Shown in pieces: positions 25,501 to 34,831 of a stretch of DNA of 64,000 nucleotides. Both the position numbers and the translations under genes were made by a program. This DNA is from Apostichopus japonicus (taxonomy: Eukaryota > Echinodermata > Holothuroidea > Aspidochirotida > Stichopodidae): positions 540,501-604,500 of the forward strand of contig NC_092562.1 of assembly GCF_037975245.1 (NCBI RefSeq), read 5' to 3'. The first letter of the stretch is position 1. Each line of letters starts with the position of its first letter. Under the pieces are notes generated by a model. The model was not told the origin of the DNA, made no database searches, and was given only the letters and a program-made list of their open reading frames with translations.

Positions 25501-26872
25501 CACAACATGAGACTTCCATTATTTGTTTGCATGTTGCCCTTCCAATAGATGAGAAAATAATATGAATTAACTGTGTGCACAGTAGCAACTTAATTGTTAA
25601 TGAATATTGATGGCCACTGAAAGTCTATAGTCATAAATGTCACATAACGATATATTGGTTGATTCCTGCCTTCCTCTGTTGGTGTTATGTACTATTAGAA
25701 CTCTCTAGACTCTCCTGTCTATTGCAGATTCACACACCTTCACAGTTAGCGCTGCCATTGTTTTTTTTTCTTTTGAGCTTTTTCCGTCAAAGAGTAAATA
25801 ATATAACCTTGCAAACTCATCTTCACTACTATTAACAATCTTACCTGTGTGAATCAAAAACTTGCAAGAATATTTTTTTCAGAGTTGTTGGCAATCATTG
25901 TAAATTTTACAATACAGATATATTGAATATAATGATATAATGAACTAGCGTTTTTTTTTTTTATATGAGTGGTACTAAAAAAATAGGGATTTTGCTATTG
26001 TTTTTCTATCTAATTTTGGGCTTATCTTTTTAATGTTTTTGAAATTTGAATTTCTTATTTCACTCTTTTTGTATACATGTGTGCATGACATTAGATTAAT
26101 GTTTAATTCAATGGGTAAAGTCTTTTGTTCAAGTCTGTATAGCTACAGACTATGGATTGTTGATTGTATTAAATGTTATAGCAAGTGGAAGCTGTTCGTG
26201 TAGCTTTATGAAAGCATCGATGATGCTGGAATATACAGAGTAAATTAATCATCAGTAAGCTGTGGTATTCTTCTTTTTTTTTCTTTCTTTTCTATTCTTA
26301 TGTCATCAAAGATTTAAATGGTCTAAGAATTGCCTTCAAAGTTGTTCATCATACTAAAATGCTTTGAAACTACTTGAAGCAGGAAGCATGGGAAGAAGTA
26401 TATAACACTTTCCGCCCCTTCCCAAGCTTTTATTCTTCTCCTCTCCACCACTCATCCCCTTCCCCATCTTCCCGCTTGTTTGTCGTTATAAATAAGATGC
26501 AGAAAACTATGTAACTCATCTGGCTATACGGTTATTGAAATAACATGTTCCTAATTATGTATGGGAAAACCTAAATGAAAGTGCCCATTAATTCAACATT
26601 TGTGTTAACATGTACAATCCTGGACATTTCAATGTTTTACTCGTCATTTGTTCATATTAGCGCAAGGTGGGATGGGGCAGAGATCATAGGGTAAAAATAT
26701 ACTTGAAAATGCTCTGTACTTGAGTACTTTTTGCAAGTACTTGCTACTGGTACTCCATGAAAAGTATTCGTACTTGATCTCAATGTAAAGTATTTTGATT
26801 TTGCTTAAAATCTAGTTCAGTAAAACACGCTACAACAGGAAGCCGCATAATATTTAGATCCTTGTGGCATGA

Positions 26873-26875
<3 letters not shown>

Positions 26876-26928
<53 letters not shown>
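26876..26928. repeat. (TA)n microsatellite at the 3' side of the hammerhead-bearing element
   Basis: Uninterrupted TA tract of about 50 bases. On the minus strand it follows the tRNA-like/hammerhead module, in the position of a SINE tail; the SINE at 34620 also ends in (TA)n. Confidence 0.9.
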
Positions 26929-26931
<3 letters not shown>

Positions 26932-26965
26932 CAATCAATAAAGAATAACGCACCAGAAAAATCCA

Positions 26966-27007
26966 CTTCACGACCGGTTTCGTCCTTTTGGGACTCATCA
27001 GGCGAAG
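26966..27007 (-). ncRNA. Hammerhead ribozyme (type I, minimal stem III)
   Basis: On the minus strand, in order: CTTCGC (stem I 5'), CTGATGA core, GTCC-CAAAA-GGAC (stem II, four perfect pairs plus loop), GAA(A) core, ACCGGT and C before the cleavage site, then GTGAAG (stem I 3'). Stem I pairs six of six with one G-U wobble. All invariant core bases of the hammerhead are present. Cleavage is predicted after the C at plus position 26972. Stem III is the self-complementary ACCGGU with no loop, so a single RNA cannot close it and two copies would have to pair. Minimal hammerheads of this sort are reported for Penelope-like retroelements and act as dimers. Sequence evidence is strong; activity is inferred. 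Confidence 0.88.
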
Positions 27008-27072
27008 GTAGGAATCGAACCCCGGATCTTCGTGTCACAAACCTAAGCCCGTACCACTCGACCACAGTGATT
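27008..27072 (-). repeat. tRNA-like (SINE-head) module joined to the hammerhead
   Basis: On the minus strand, TGGTCGAGTGG is an A-box-like motif and GGTTCGATTCC a B box, spaced as in a type-2 tRNA. The anticodon and T stems do not pair cleanly, so it is tRNA-derived and not a functional tRNA. It ends directly at stem I of the hammerhead. Confidence 0.65.
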
Positions 27073-27140
27073 CTACTGATGTGTTAAAGCATATAAACTG
27101 GCTTTGAATAACTGTCATTAAGGGCGTATTACCCAAGTTT

Positions 27141-27170
27141 ATATATATATATATATATATGTATATATAA
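27141..27170. repeat. (TA)n microsatellite between the tRNA-like module and the PLE remnant
   Basis: TA tract with one GTATATA interruption, marking the 3' boundary (minus strand) of the PLE-derived stretch. Confidence 0.8.
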
Positions 27171-27411
27171 ACCTTTGGTTGGTTGGCGTCTATCTTGGCG
27201 CATAGTGCTATGTTCGGTGGACAGAGCGAAGTATAGGTGAAATTAGTGGAGACTAGTGGAACACTAGTAGTTGTTACTCAGTTTCACACGTTTGAGGGAT
27301 CATTAGACAACTGGTAGCTTCATGTTGTACTCCTGGAATATATAACCCAAGCAAATAGACTCATCGAGGATTATCGTCAGGATTATAGAGGATTATTGGC
27401 ATACCGTCCCT

Positions 27412-28127
27412 TTATCTGCGTCCGCTCCTTTGTCGGTTCCGTTGGCGTTGTACTGCGGTTTGGCTGGGGAGGGTGAGGTCACGCAGGCCCCTTCTGAAGT
27501 TGCTTATGTAGAACTTGTTCCCATGGTGGCACTTTGATATGAGTTCTGAGCATTTGTGGAGGAGGGATCGCTTGTCTCCGTCGATGATGGTGAGTTTTTC
27601 TGTGAGGCAAAGGTTGCACCACTTTGATTCGTTGCTGTAGGCCTTTGATCTGCTGGCGATCGACCAATTGATGGTGAATGGCTTGTTGCTTTGCTTCAGC
27701 TGTCAGATATGTTTCGAGAGTTCCGTGGCGTTTGGTGGCTGGTTGATGGATTGTTTGTGGTAGCCATATCTAAGCCTTGAAAGGAGGTTCGGTTAGACCT
27801 ATATAGGTCTTAGAGTTGTCTGTGGCTTTGTCTTCGGCCTTGTAGATGATGTTGGATGTCCGACAGTTTCCTTTTAGGGGGATAGGTCTTTTCTGTCGGC
27901 AGTTGCAAGCCTTCTCGTTCTTGGTGTTAGTGGCTGAGCCCGATATATGCATGTTGTGTCCTTTGATGATTCTGGCGATGTTGGGCAGGCAGCTCTAGCT
28001 GACCATCATGGTGTTTCTGTTGAATGTCTTGTTCAGTTTTGATTGCTTCGGGAAATGTTGTTGATGAGTTTCAGGAATGTGCAGCCAATTAGGCTTCTTC
28101 GCGAGTTCCTGCTTGCAGGAGGATCTA
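27412..28127 (-). pseudogene. Penelope-like retroelement remnant: GIY-YIG endonuclease end
   Basis: Translating the minus strand gives PLE landmarks in order: a segment with HFPKQSKLNKTFNRNT, then SCLPNIARIIKGHN, a cysteine motif CNCRQK...GNCRTSNIIYKA, the endonuclease core TYIGLTEPPFK, and a C-terminal half with CNLCLTEK and a His-containing KCHHGNKFYIS near the end. PLE proteins join a reverse transcriptase to this GIY-YIG nuclease. This copy is dead: stops interrupt VS|SCLPN, FKA|RYGYH and KHI|QLKQ, with a frame discrepancy near LKLIN/HFP. The reverse transcriptase domain is missing because a CATA microsatellite (28128-28237) replaces the 5' side. It has the same orientation as the hammerhead downstream. 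Confidence 0.82.
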
Positions 28128-28207
28128 ATCATACATACATACATACATACATACATACATACATACATACATACATACATACATACATACATACATACAT
28201 ACATACA

Positions 28208-28237
<30 letters not shown>
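28128..28237. repeat. (CATA)n microsatellite, about 27 units
   Basis: Uninterrupted CATACATA tract that truncates the PLE remnant. Open frames through it on both strands are artefacts. Confidence 0.97.
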
Positions 28238-28238
<1 letters not shown>

Positions 28239-28830
28239 TCGTGGCTACGTTGCTGCTGTAAGGGGTTGAATCAGATGATGTTGCTGGTATTTCGGTGGCT
28301 TTAACTAGTTCCTGCACGTGCTCTGCCACGCTCAATGTATTGTCACACAATTTTGTCTGTCAGTGTGTTTTAACTCCGGTCCAATATCTCTCATTTCTCT
28401 TTTGTTCATGCCCAGATATATCCCAGGTTGTGAGCCACTTTGACAACTTTTTCTCTGAAAGTTGTCCGGATGACAATTTGGTCTCAGATTTAAACCTTCT
28501 GTTTCGTAGAATCTAGCCTATGGGGTAGAAATTTAGACAAGATATCTCGATCTCTCGTAATGATCCCAATCATTCCATCTTAATTAGCATTCCTGAAATT
28601 TCAGCAGTTAGCAGTCTTCGTTTGTCTTGTCGATGACAACTGATGGTACATCTGCCATAATCTGCTTTATTACCAACTAATCTCATCTTCCCCCGTTTCC
28701 TCTAGTGCATATCTAGCTAACAAAAAATATATGAAGAGGCTCCTTTACCTGGCTCATAGATATACGAGTACCGTGAGGGAACGTTGAAAAGAACTTTGAA
28801 GAAAGGCTTCAACATTGTGTGAAACTGCCA
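28238..28830. other. Intergenic stretch, no gene recognised
   Basis: A plus-strand frame at 28295-28516 and a minus-strand frame up to 28350 were inspected and show no family match. The minus strand may be more of the PLE but no reverse transcriptase motif is visible. Confidence 0.4.
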
Positions 28831-28849
28831 AGAAGTAAACGGATGAGTG

Positions 28850-29095
28850 CCCCATGCTACATTGGTCGTCCGGTTGATTCAGGCGCGGCCAACGCGGCAG
28901 CGTCTGCGGGTTCGGATCCCTCGGGACCGACCGTCCGGTCCGCGTCGCACTTCTACCGTTCGGCGCCATTCCCGTCGACCGACCGAAGAGGGGTGGGCGA
29001 GGCTGCGGTGGATGGTGGCCTCGGCCCTCGCCGTCTTACGCCGCCCGTCACGGTTGATCACTGCCGGTGGCTCTCCGTCGAGGACTCTGCGTGAT
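28850..29095. other. GC-rich island with a degenerate B-box-like word
   Basis: About 245 bases are markedly GC- and CpG-rich compared with flanks. GGTTCGGATCCC (near 28910-28921) resembles a polymerase III B box and GGTCGTCCGG upstream a poor A box. Open frames exist on both strands because AT-rich stops are rare here. Possible origins: a tRNA-derived SINE, an rDNA-spacer fragment or a CpG island. I cannot decide between these. Confidence 0.35.
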
Positions 29096-30465
29096 CTCGT
29101 AATTTATGGTTCACATGGCCATTACCCACAAAGTACCTGTTGCCCATATCAAGTGTAAACCATATGGAACACCAAAAGGATTAGCAATATACAATGACGA
29201 TGTAACCAAATACGATGATATAAACGATGCATACTTTTTATATGACAATAGCATGCTTTGAGGCTAATTGCGTTCCACAACATGGTTCTTTTTACATGTC
29301 GTGTGGAACTCCCTCTAATAGATTAAGATGCGTCATGATTTCTTGGGGAACATCGTGAAATCATATTTGACTTTCTTTTTGTTGAGTTTGCTAAATATTT
29401 TCGCTATTTGTACGGATTCGCAGTAACGGGACTTAACTCGTCTTACATGTTGAGTACTGGGTCTTCAATTCGGGTACTTTATGACCGTTTCCTTCCGACG
29501 TGTGTTTACGAAATGGTCAATGACATGGTCAAAGCTGGCAGTGTGACAAACACATGTATATAGATGGGGGAATATTAATCTGTTCTTATATTCGCAAAAT
29601 TGAATGTGTTTCCAAGGATCTGAGATGGCAAAATATTGCTACAATTGCTCAAAATTTAATCTGCATTTGCTGGCGAACCGGAAGTTGATATTTGTACTAT
29701 ATGTGTAACTTTACATAGTGCCAACATTTACTATGGGTTTGCCGACCAGGTCAGTCTTTTGTTTTTCTAAGAGGAATCTAATGACTTTGCCATGAAGAGA
29801 TTTCACTTACTATTCTATCATTTGGTGTCAGAATTTTATCGTTGTTGACAAATATGTTGTCGAACTTGATCAATGTGTTCAACGACAATTGTCATTCCAT
29901 TTGAGTAATGACTTTGTGACCTTGCATTTGTATTGGGTCTCTTTTGACATACTTTTTGTTGTTGCGAGCTGGCGTATACTTTACCTTTTTGTGTGTTAAT
30001 TAACCGATTTTAAAATCGGATGGCTGACGTGATTGTTGAGGGTATCACAGCTATCGGTAATGTTGTTGTCCGTCCGTTCCAATTTCTATCGCGATTGCCT
30101 GCATAACTGCATGACCTTTGTTTGTTTGTTTGTTTTATTCGCGCTCAGATTGTTCAAAATACAAAAAAAAAAAAAAATTACAAAGACATAATAGACAAAT
30201 AGGACGGAATTGAAAAGAACAAAAAGAGTAACAGGAGCTAAACCCATTAGGCTGGTAAATACTAAGAAAACCAATATATAAGACTCAAAAAACGTACCTG
30301 TTGCACAAAATACTGAAAAGTTCCCCACTCTCCCACCACACCCTAAATTACAGGTTGTATAGTTAAATTTTCTCATACCTTGTTCAGGGTTCACGATGTT
30401 TATTGTCATGCACATTGGTTTGTTTACTAGCTTCAGTCATGTTAAATGAAATTATGAAGTCATTG
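29096..30465. other. Intergenic stretch, nothing recognised
   Basis: No exon, RNA gene or element with visible ends. A poly-A/T tract lies at 30160-30180. Confidence 0.5.
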
Positions 30466-30473
30466 ATCTAGTG

Positions 30474-30911
30474 CAGGGTTCCCTAACTGGGGTGCATAAA
30501 CCCACAGGGGTGCGTGAGACCATCCCAGGGGGTTTATGAGACGTTTCTGAAAGTCAACACTAGAGAACTTTTTGTTGAACTAAAATCTGATATATCATAT
30601 AATTTAGTAATGTACAAAAGTCGTATCTATCGACAAACTCTTTTCGCGTTCCATACGCATGTGTTGCCATAGTTGTACCGTATACCGTGCATGTGATAAA
30701 TAACTGAATTATGAAATATTTGTTCATCTCTTGTTCTTTTTTCATTACAATATTACACTATAAACTTGATCTTTTACGAAGCACTGTTATGCGTATTAGT
30801 ATAATAATGACTCAGATCGAGTCTCAAAAACTTGGGGGTTCGTGGACAACTATGACATCCATGCACAGGGGGTTCATGGGGGGGGGGGGGAATAAAGTTA
30901 GGGAAATCCTG
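30474..30911. mobile_element. Non-autonomous hAT-type element (438 bp) with 8-bp TSD
   Basis: Left end CAGGGTTCCCTAACT; right end, reverse complemented, CAGGATTTCCCTAACT. ATCTAGTG flanks both sides exactly (30466-30473 and 30912-30919), an 8-bp target duplication. CAGGG termini and 8-bp duplications are hallmarks of hAT transposons. The interior contains GGGGTTCATGG-like words and no transposase, so it is a MITE-like derivative. Confidence 0.82.
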
Positions 30912-31129
30912 ATCTAGTGGGTAAAAGGCCCAAGATGAAGTAAGGGGAATATACACCATACGCTGTAAAGGGAAATTAACCACTCTGGAAAAGAAGTGCT
31001 ACATCTTTTTTAACTAGTTTATACGGAAGCTTAAATTTGCCATCAACATAAGAAAACTTTGCCCCAATAAGTCAACATTTTCAGTAAATTGTTTAGATAA
31101 CAAGATAATATCTTATCAAAACTCGGAAA

Positions 31130-31360
31130 AATGTTGGATTGCTCAGTTGCTTTAACTGAGCAATTTGAACATTTTTTGCAAAATGTTCAATTGTTCACTT
31201 TATCCCATCTGAGTAATTGAACAATTTTCTGCAAAATGTTCAATTGACCACTTTATCATATCTCGTCAATTCAACATTTTTCTGCGACATGTTTAACTGT
31301 TCACTTCATTCCATCTGGCCAATTGAACAATTTTCTGCAAAATGTTTAATTGACAATTGT
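31130..31360. repeat. Degenerate ~60-bp tandem repeat (AACATTTTGCAAAATGTTCAATTG)
   Basis: Four diverged units carry AATTGAACAATTTTCTGCAA, AAATGTTCAATTG and CACTTTATC. Each unit is internally self-complementary (TTGAACAxTTT / AAATGTTCAA), so it could form repeated hairpins. Confidence 0.75.
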
Positions 31361-32847
31361 ACGTGACTATTACTATTTTCAAGATAAAACCGTGCCTCCA
31401 TGTTAATATATTCACATATGATTATAAATTGCGGCATCAAATAGTTTCACTTTCTCATCGACCAGAAACGTACCTTTTCACAGGTCACGCACGGTTGCTG
31501 CTCAAAACGTAACTAATCTCTCTCCCGAATATGGTATTTGTTTCAACCTCACAATCACATGATGTTATTTGGTTTTTCATTCTCCGGTGTTGGGTAATTT
31601 ACTGTACACTGACGAGGTTTAACAGAACTAGGCTACTCTCAATTCATAAATGGTAATTAGTTTAAAACTTATATTACAAAGTATATTGCATGAATTTTTC
31701 AATCAAGAGGAATATTTTGGCCCCTACGTTATTTAAACAAGTACTAGGTAGCTTGTTTTCAAATAGCAATGACCAAGGCTGCTCGTATTACGTTGGTACT
31801 ACTTCCACGATAAAAGGGAGGGCGTCAAAACTAAGGGAAAAACAAACATTAGTGGCCTAGGCTACAGGCTAGGCATAATCTGCAGGCTACAGTTCAGTAA
31901 TAGGTACATTTTAACGTTAGAGAATTTATCAATGTCATATTTAAACCAAAAAAACCTTTCTAATTCCAATTCTTGACTCAGTTGATGTACTTCCTACATT
32001 GTAACCCCAGGTTTATCAATATTTTCTGAAGAGTATTACACATAGGCCTAGGCCTAAATAAAATATTGAAATTCTGTCAGAAATTGGACTGATTTTGTCA
32101 TTGAGTGGCAGATAGAACATTTATCAGCTGAAGTGACCATTATTAAGCAGCTTTTATAGTTTTCTGCCTTTCAAAACTTGTTGTAACTTGTAACCACAAA
32201 GCACATGGTTTCATTAAGGGACCATACCCAATTGTATGGGGAGTTAATGGTGTGGTAAGAATCACAAGAATTCACCTCTTCCTACCCCACTGTCATGATG
32301 ATAGAAGGCAGAGATAAGTGTTGTTATATTACAGTCTCACCAGACTTAACCTGACAGTCACAGCTTGCCGTGTAAAGTACAGATACCCAAAAAGGAGGGG
32401 GGTTTTAAAAATTGTGGTATCTACCTAGAAGAATGTCACAAAATTTGCAAATTTGCCAATACAATTATGTATGGTGACTGTTGTAATTTTGTTAGTGTTA
32501 TCAACTACTGTGTGTGTTATCAACTACTGTGTGTATCAAACTAATGAGATGCTATTTTGATAAAATTTGGGGATTTGTGGGGGGGGGGGGGGGGGAAGCC
32601 TGTTCTATTTGCAGAAAGCTGTTTGAATATTGCTGAAAATAAGTTATAGCTGTAAACCATGACAAACCTAGCATCATTTAATATTTATATAAAAATGGAA
32701 AAACTGTACGTATATGCAGTTTTATTGTTGCTTTGTGTCAGGACATAGCCCCCCAAAAAATTAGGGGAACGTTCTTTAAATGTACAGTAACTTTTTCTTT
32801 ACATTTGGTAGATAATAAGGCATATATTAGTGTGCTGATATTGAGCT
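31361..32847 (+). other. Upstream region of CTNS
   Basis: Probable promoter and 5' UTR of CTNS. No CACGTG (CLEAR/E-box core for TFEB) and no clear TATA box were found by eye. A G-run lies at 32579-32595. A possible splice acceptor, ACATTTGGTAG, precedes 32811, which would allow an untranslated first exon. Confidence 0.35.
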
Positions 32848-33078
32848 ATGGAGTCCAAGAAGTCCCTTCCCATGAGGCTGTTGTTCCTTCTCTGTCTGGT
32901 TGGACTCAGTGTGAGCGAATCTCACTGCAGTGGTAATCTTACCGTGCACCCAGGTACCATCAAGGTCCTCAAGGGATCAAAAGGTCTATTCAACGTGACG
33001 CTCTGTCATAACAATACTGGAAGTGTGGTTATTCATTTCCAGAGCAGTGCAGAAGATGTGTTAACAGTTGAAGACAAC
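32848..33078 (+). CDS. CTNS: CTNS exon 1: signal peptide and lumenal domain
   Basis: 77 codons, phase 0, donor GTAAGT at 33079. Hydrophobic residues 10-23 form the signal peptide core; the three N-x-T sequons indicate a glycosylated lumenal domain. Confidence 0.93.
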
Positions 33079-34754
33079 GTAAGTATATACATGACCCCTA
33101 TCTTCACATTTGAATTAAACTTAAAGGCATTGAAGACTTGACCCAAACCGCGTGCCGCCCTCTGAAAAAAGGTAACTTTCCCTTGCTTGCAAGTGACGTT
33201 TTTTCTTGTCGCTACAAAATGCAGACAGTAATGAACATGATACCTTGTTATCTTTCATCTGGACCTGAGATCAGGGAAATGTTATGGAACAACTCCCTGC
33301 TGAGATGTCCCTCGCTGCTACATACACTGTGGTGTGGATATTGACCGTAGCTGCCTGTATTGACTGTACACTAGTGTTTAATGGGATCAATGGTGGTGTC
33401 TAACACTTCTGTTACACCTCATTCGAAACTAGGTCAGATTACCGGCATCAGATGTTTCTTTGATTCCCTTTAATCACATTGATTCACTTTGATAGGTTGA
33501 TTCACTTCCATCGAATTTTACAGTGCTACCGTGATACTTTTATAGCTATTCTAACTTTCTGGTGCACAGCAGGTTGAGAACCTATCATGATATTGTCTTC
33601 TTGTTTCATACATTTCAACTCCAGACTAGATTGTGGGCAGTTCTGCCTAGAATGCCTTCCTGATCTTTTCCCTGACATTTAGCAACACTACCCCCACCCC
33701 CTGGCCCATCTCTCCCTCCCTCCCTCCTCTCTCTTCTATTTTACCTTCCTCAGGTTTGGCAACATGCCATCAACTTTACTTACTACTCAAGATTATTCAG
33801 TCATGAATGTGTTAAATTTTCAAGCGAGAATGAACACAAATTGAACAGAAATTTGGTAGTCCGGAACGACTGCTAAAAATTTGCCCCGAATACTAACTGT
33901 TTCTGACCATTAGAAGTAGAGCTCATTTTGAACATCGCATTTCGATGTCAAAACAATTGTTTGAAAAAACATGCATTGACAAAATAATTCATTAGAAATT
34001 TTTTTTGCATGAATTTCAAGAAACCAAGGTGGAACATGTGTACAGGTCAAAGTATCAATATCTGTCAAAGTTGTACCAGAAGTAGAATGCACACGTATAT
34101 TGTATGTGTGTATGAAACAGTCTGTCTGCCACTGTAGGATGGCTGTCTAGTCCGGACAACACCATCCATTATCAATTTATCAAATGTTATCTTTATATAA
34201 CAGGCTCTTCTTAAAGAGAATCGAGCACTTTCAGAGACCTGTGTATAACCAGACTCTTATTGTCAATATATATAAACATGTATATATATATATGTATATA
34301 TATTTATATATATATGGAGGCTGGAAGTTTTTTCACTGTTCTGGATTTTCCTTCTCATTACGTTTTCATTGATATTTATTCATTTGCCTTAAATTTCCTT
34401 TACCTCCATTCCATTAACATAAAGTCTGTTCAAAGTATCTCTTTCGAGATCGGGCTTTAGGAATCACAAATGATTTTCGAGTTGGTTAGCATTATGTTTG
34501 ATCTCTAGAGTAAGGCAAAGTTTGTCACCAAAAACAGAACTAGTATTGTTCAATACAGGTGTCAAACGCCTACAGTGAAATTACGACCTTCCTTACCAGT
34601 TTCGAACCTCTGGACATACAATCAGCGTCCATGGCCTAGTTGGTAAGGGTGTCCGCGTACAAAGCGGGAGGCCCGGGTTCAAACCCCGGTGGAGGCTGGA
34701 AGTTTTTTCACTGTTCTGAATTATCTTTCGAATCCTTTTCATTACGTTTTCATT

Positions 34755-34787
<33 letters not shown>

Positions 34788-34795
34788 ATGTACTG

Positions 34796-34831
<36 letters not shown>

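Noticed and set aside
28043-28350. Open frames on both strands with HTYI or MYVC repeats
   Set aside because: Reading through a CATA microsatellite.
34625-34697. Possible functional tRNA gene
   Set aside because: Acceptor mismatch, bulged anticodon stem, a non-tRNA body with (TA)n tail and a second truncated copy indicate a SINE.
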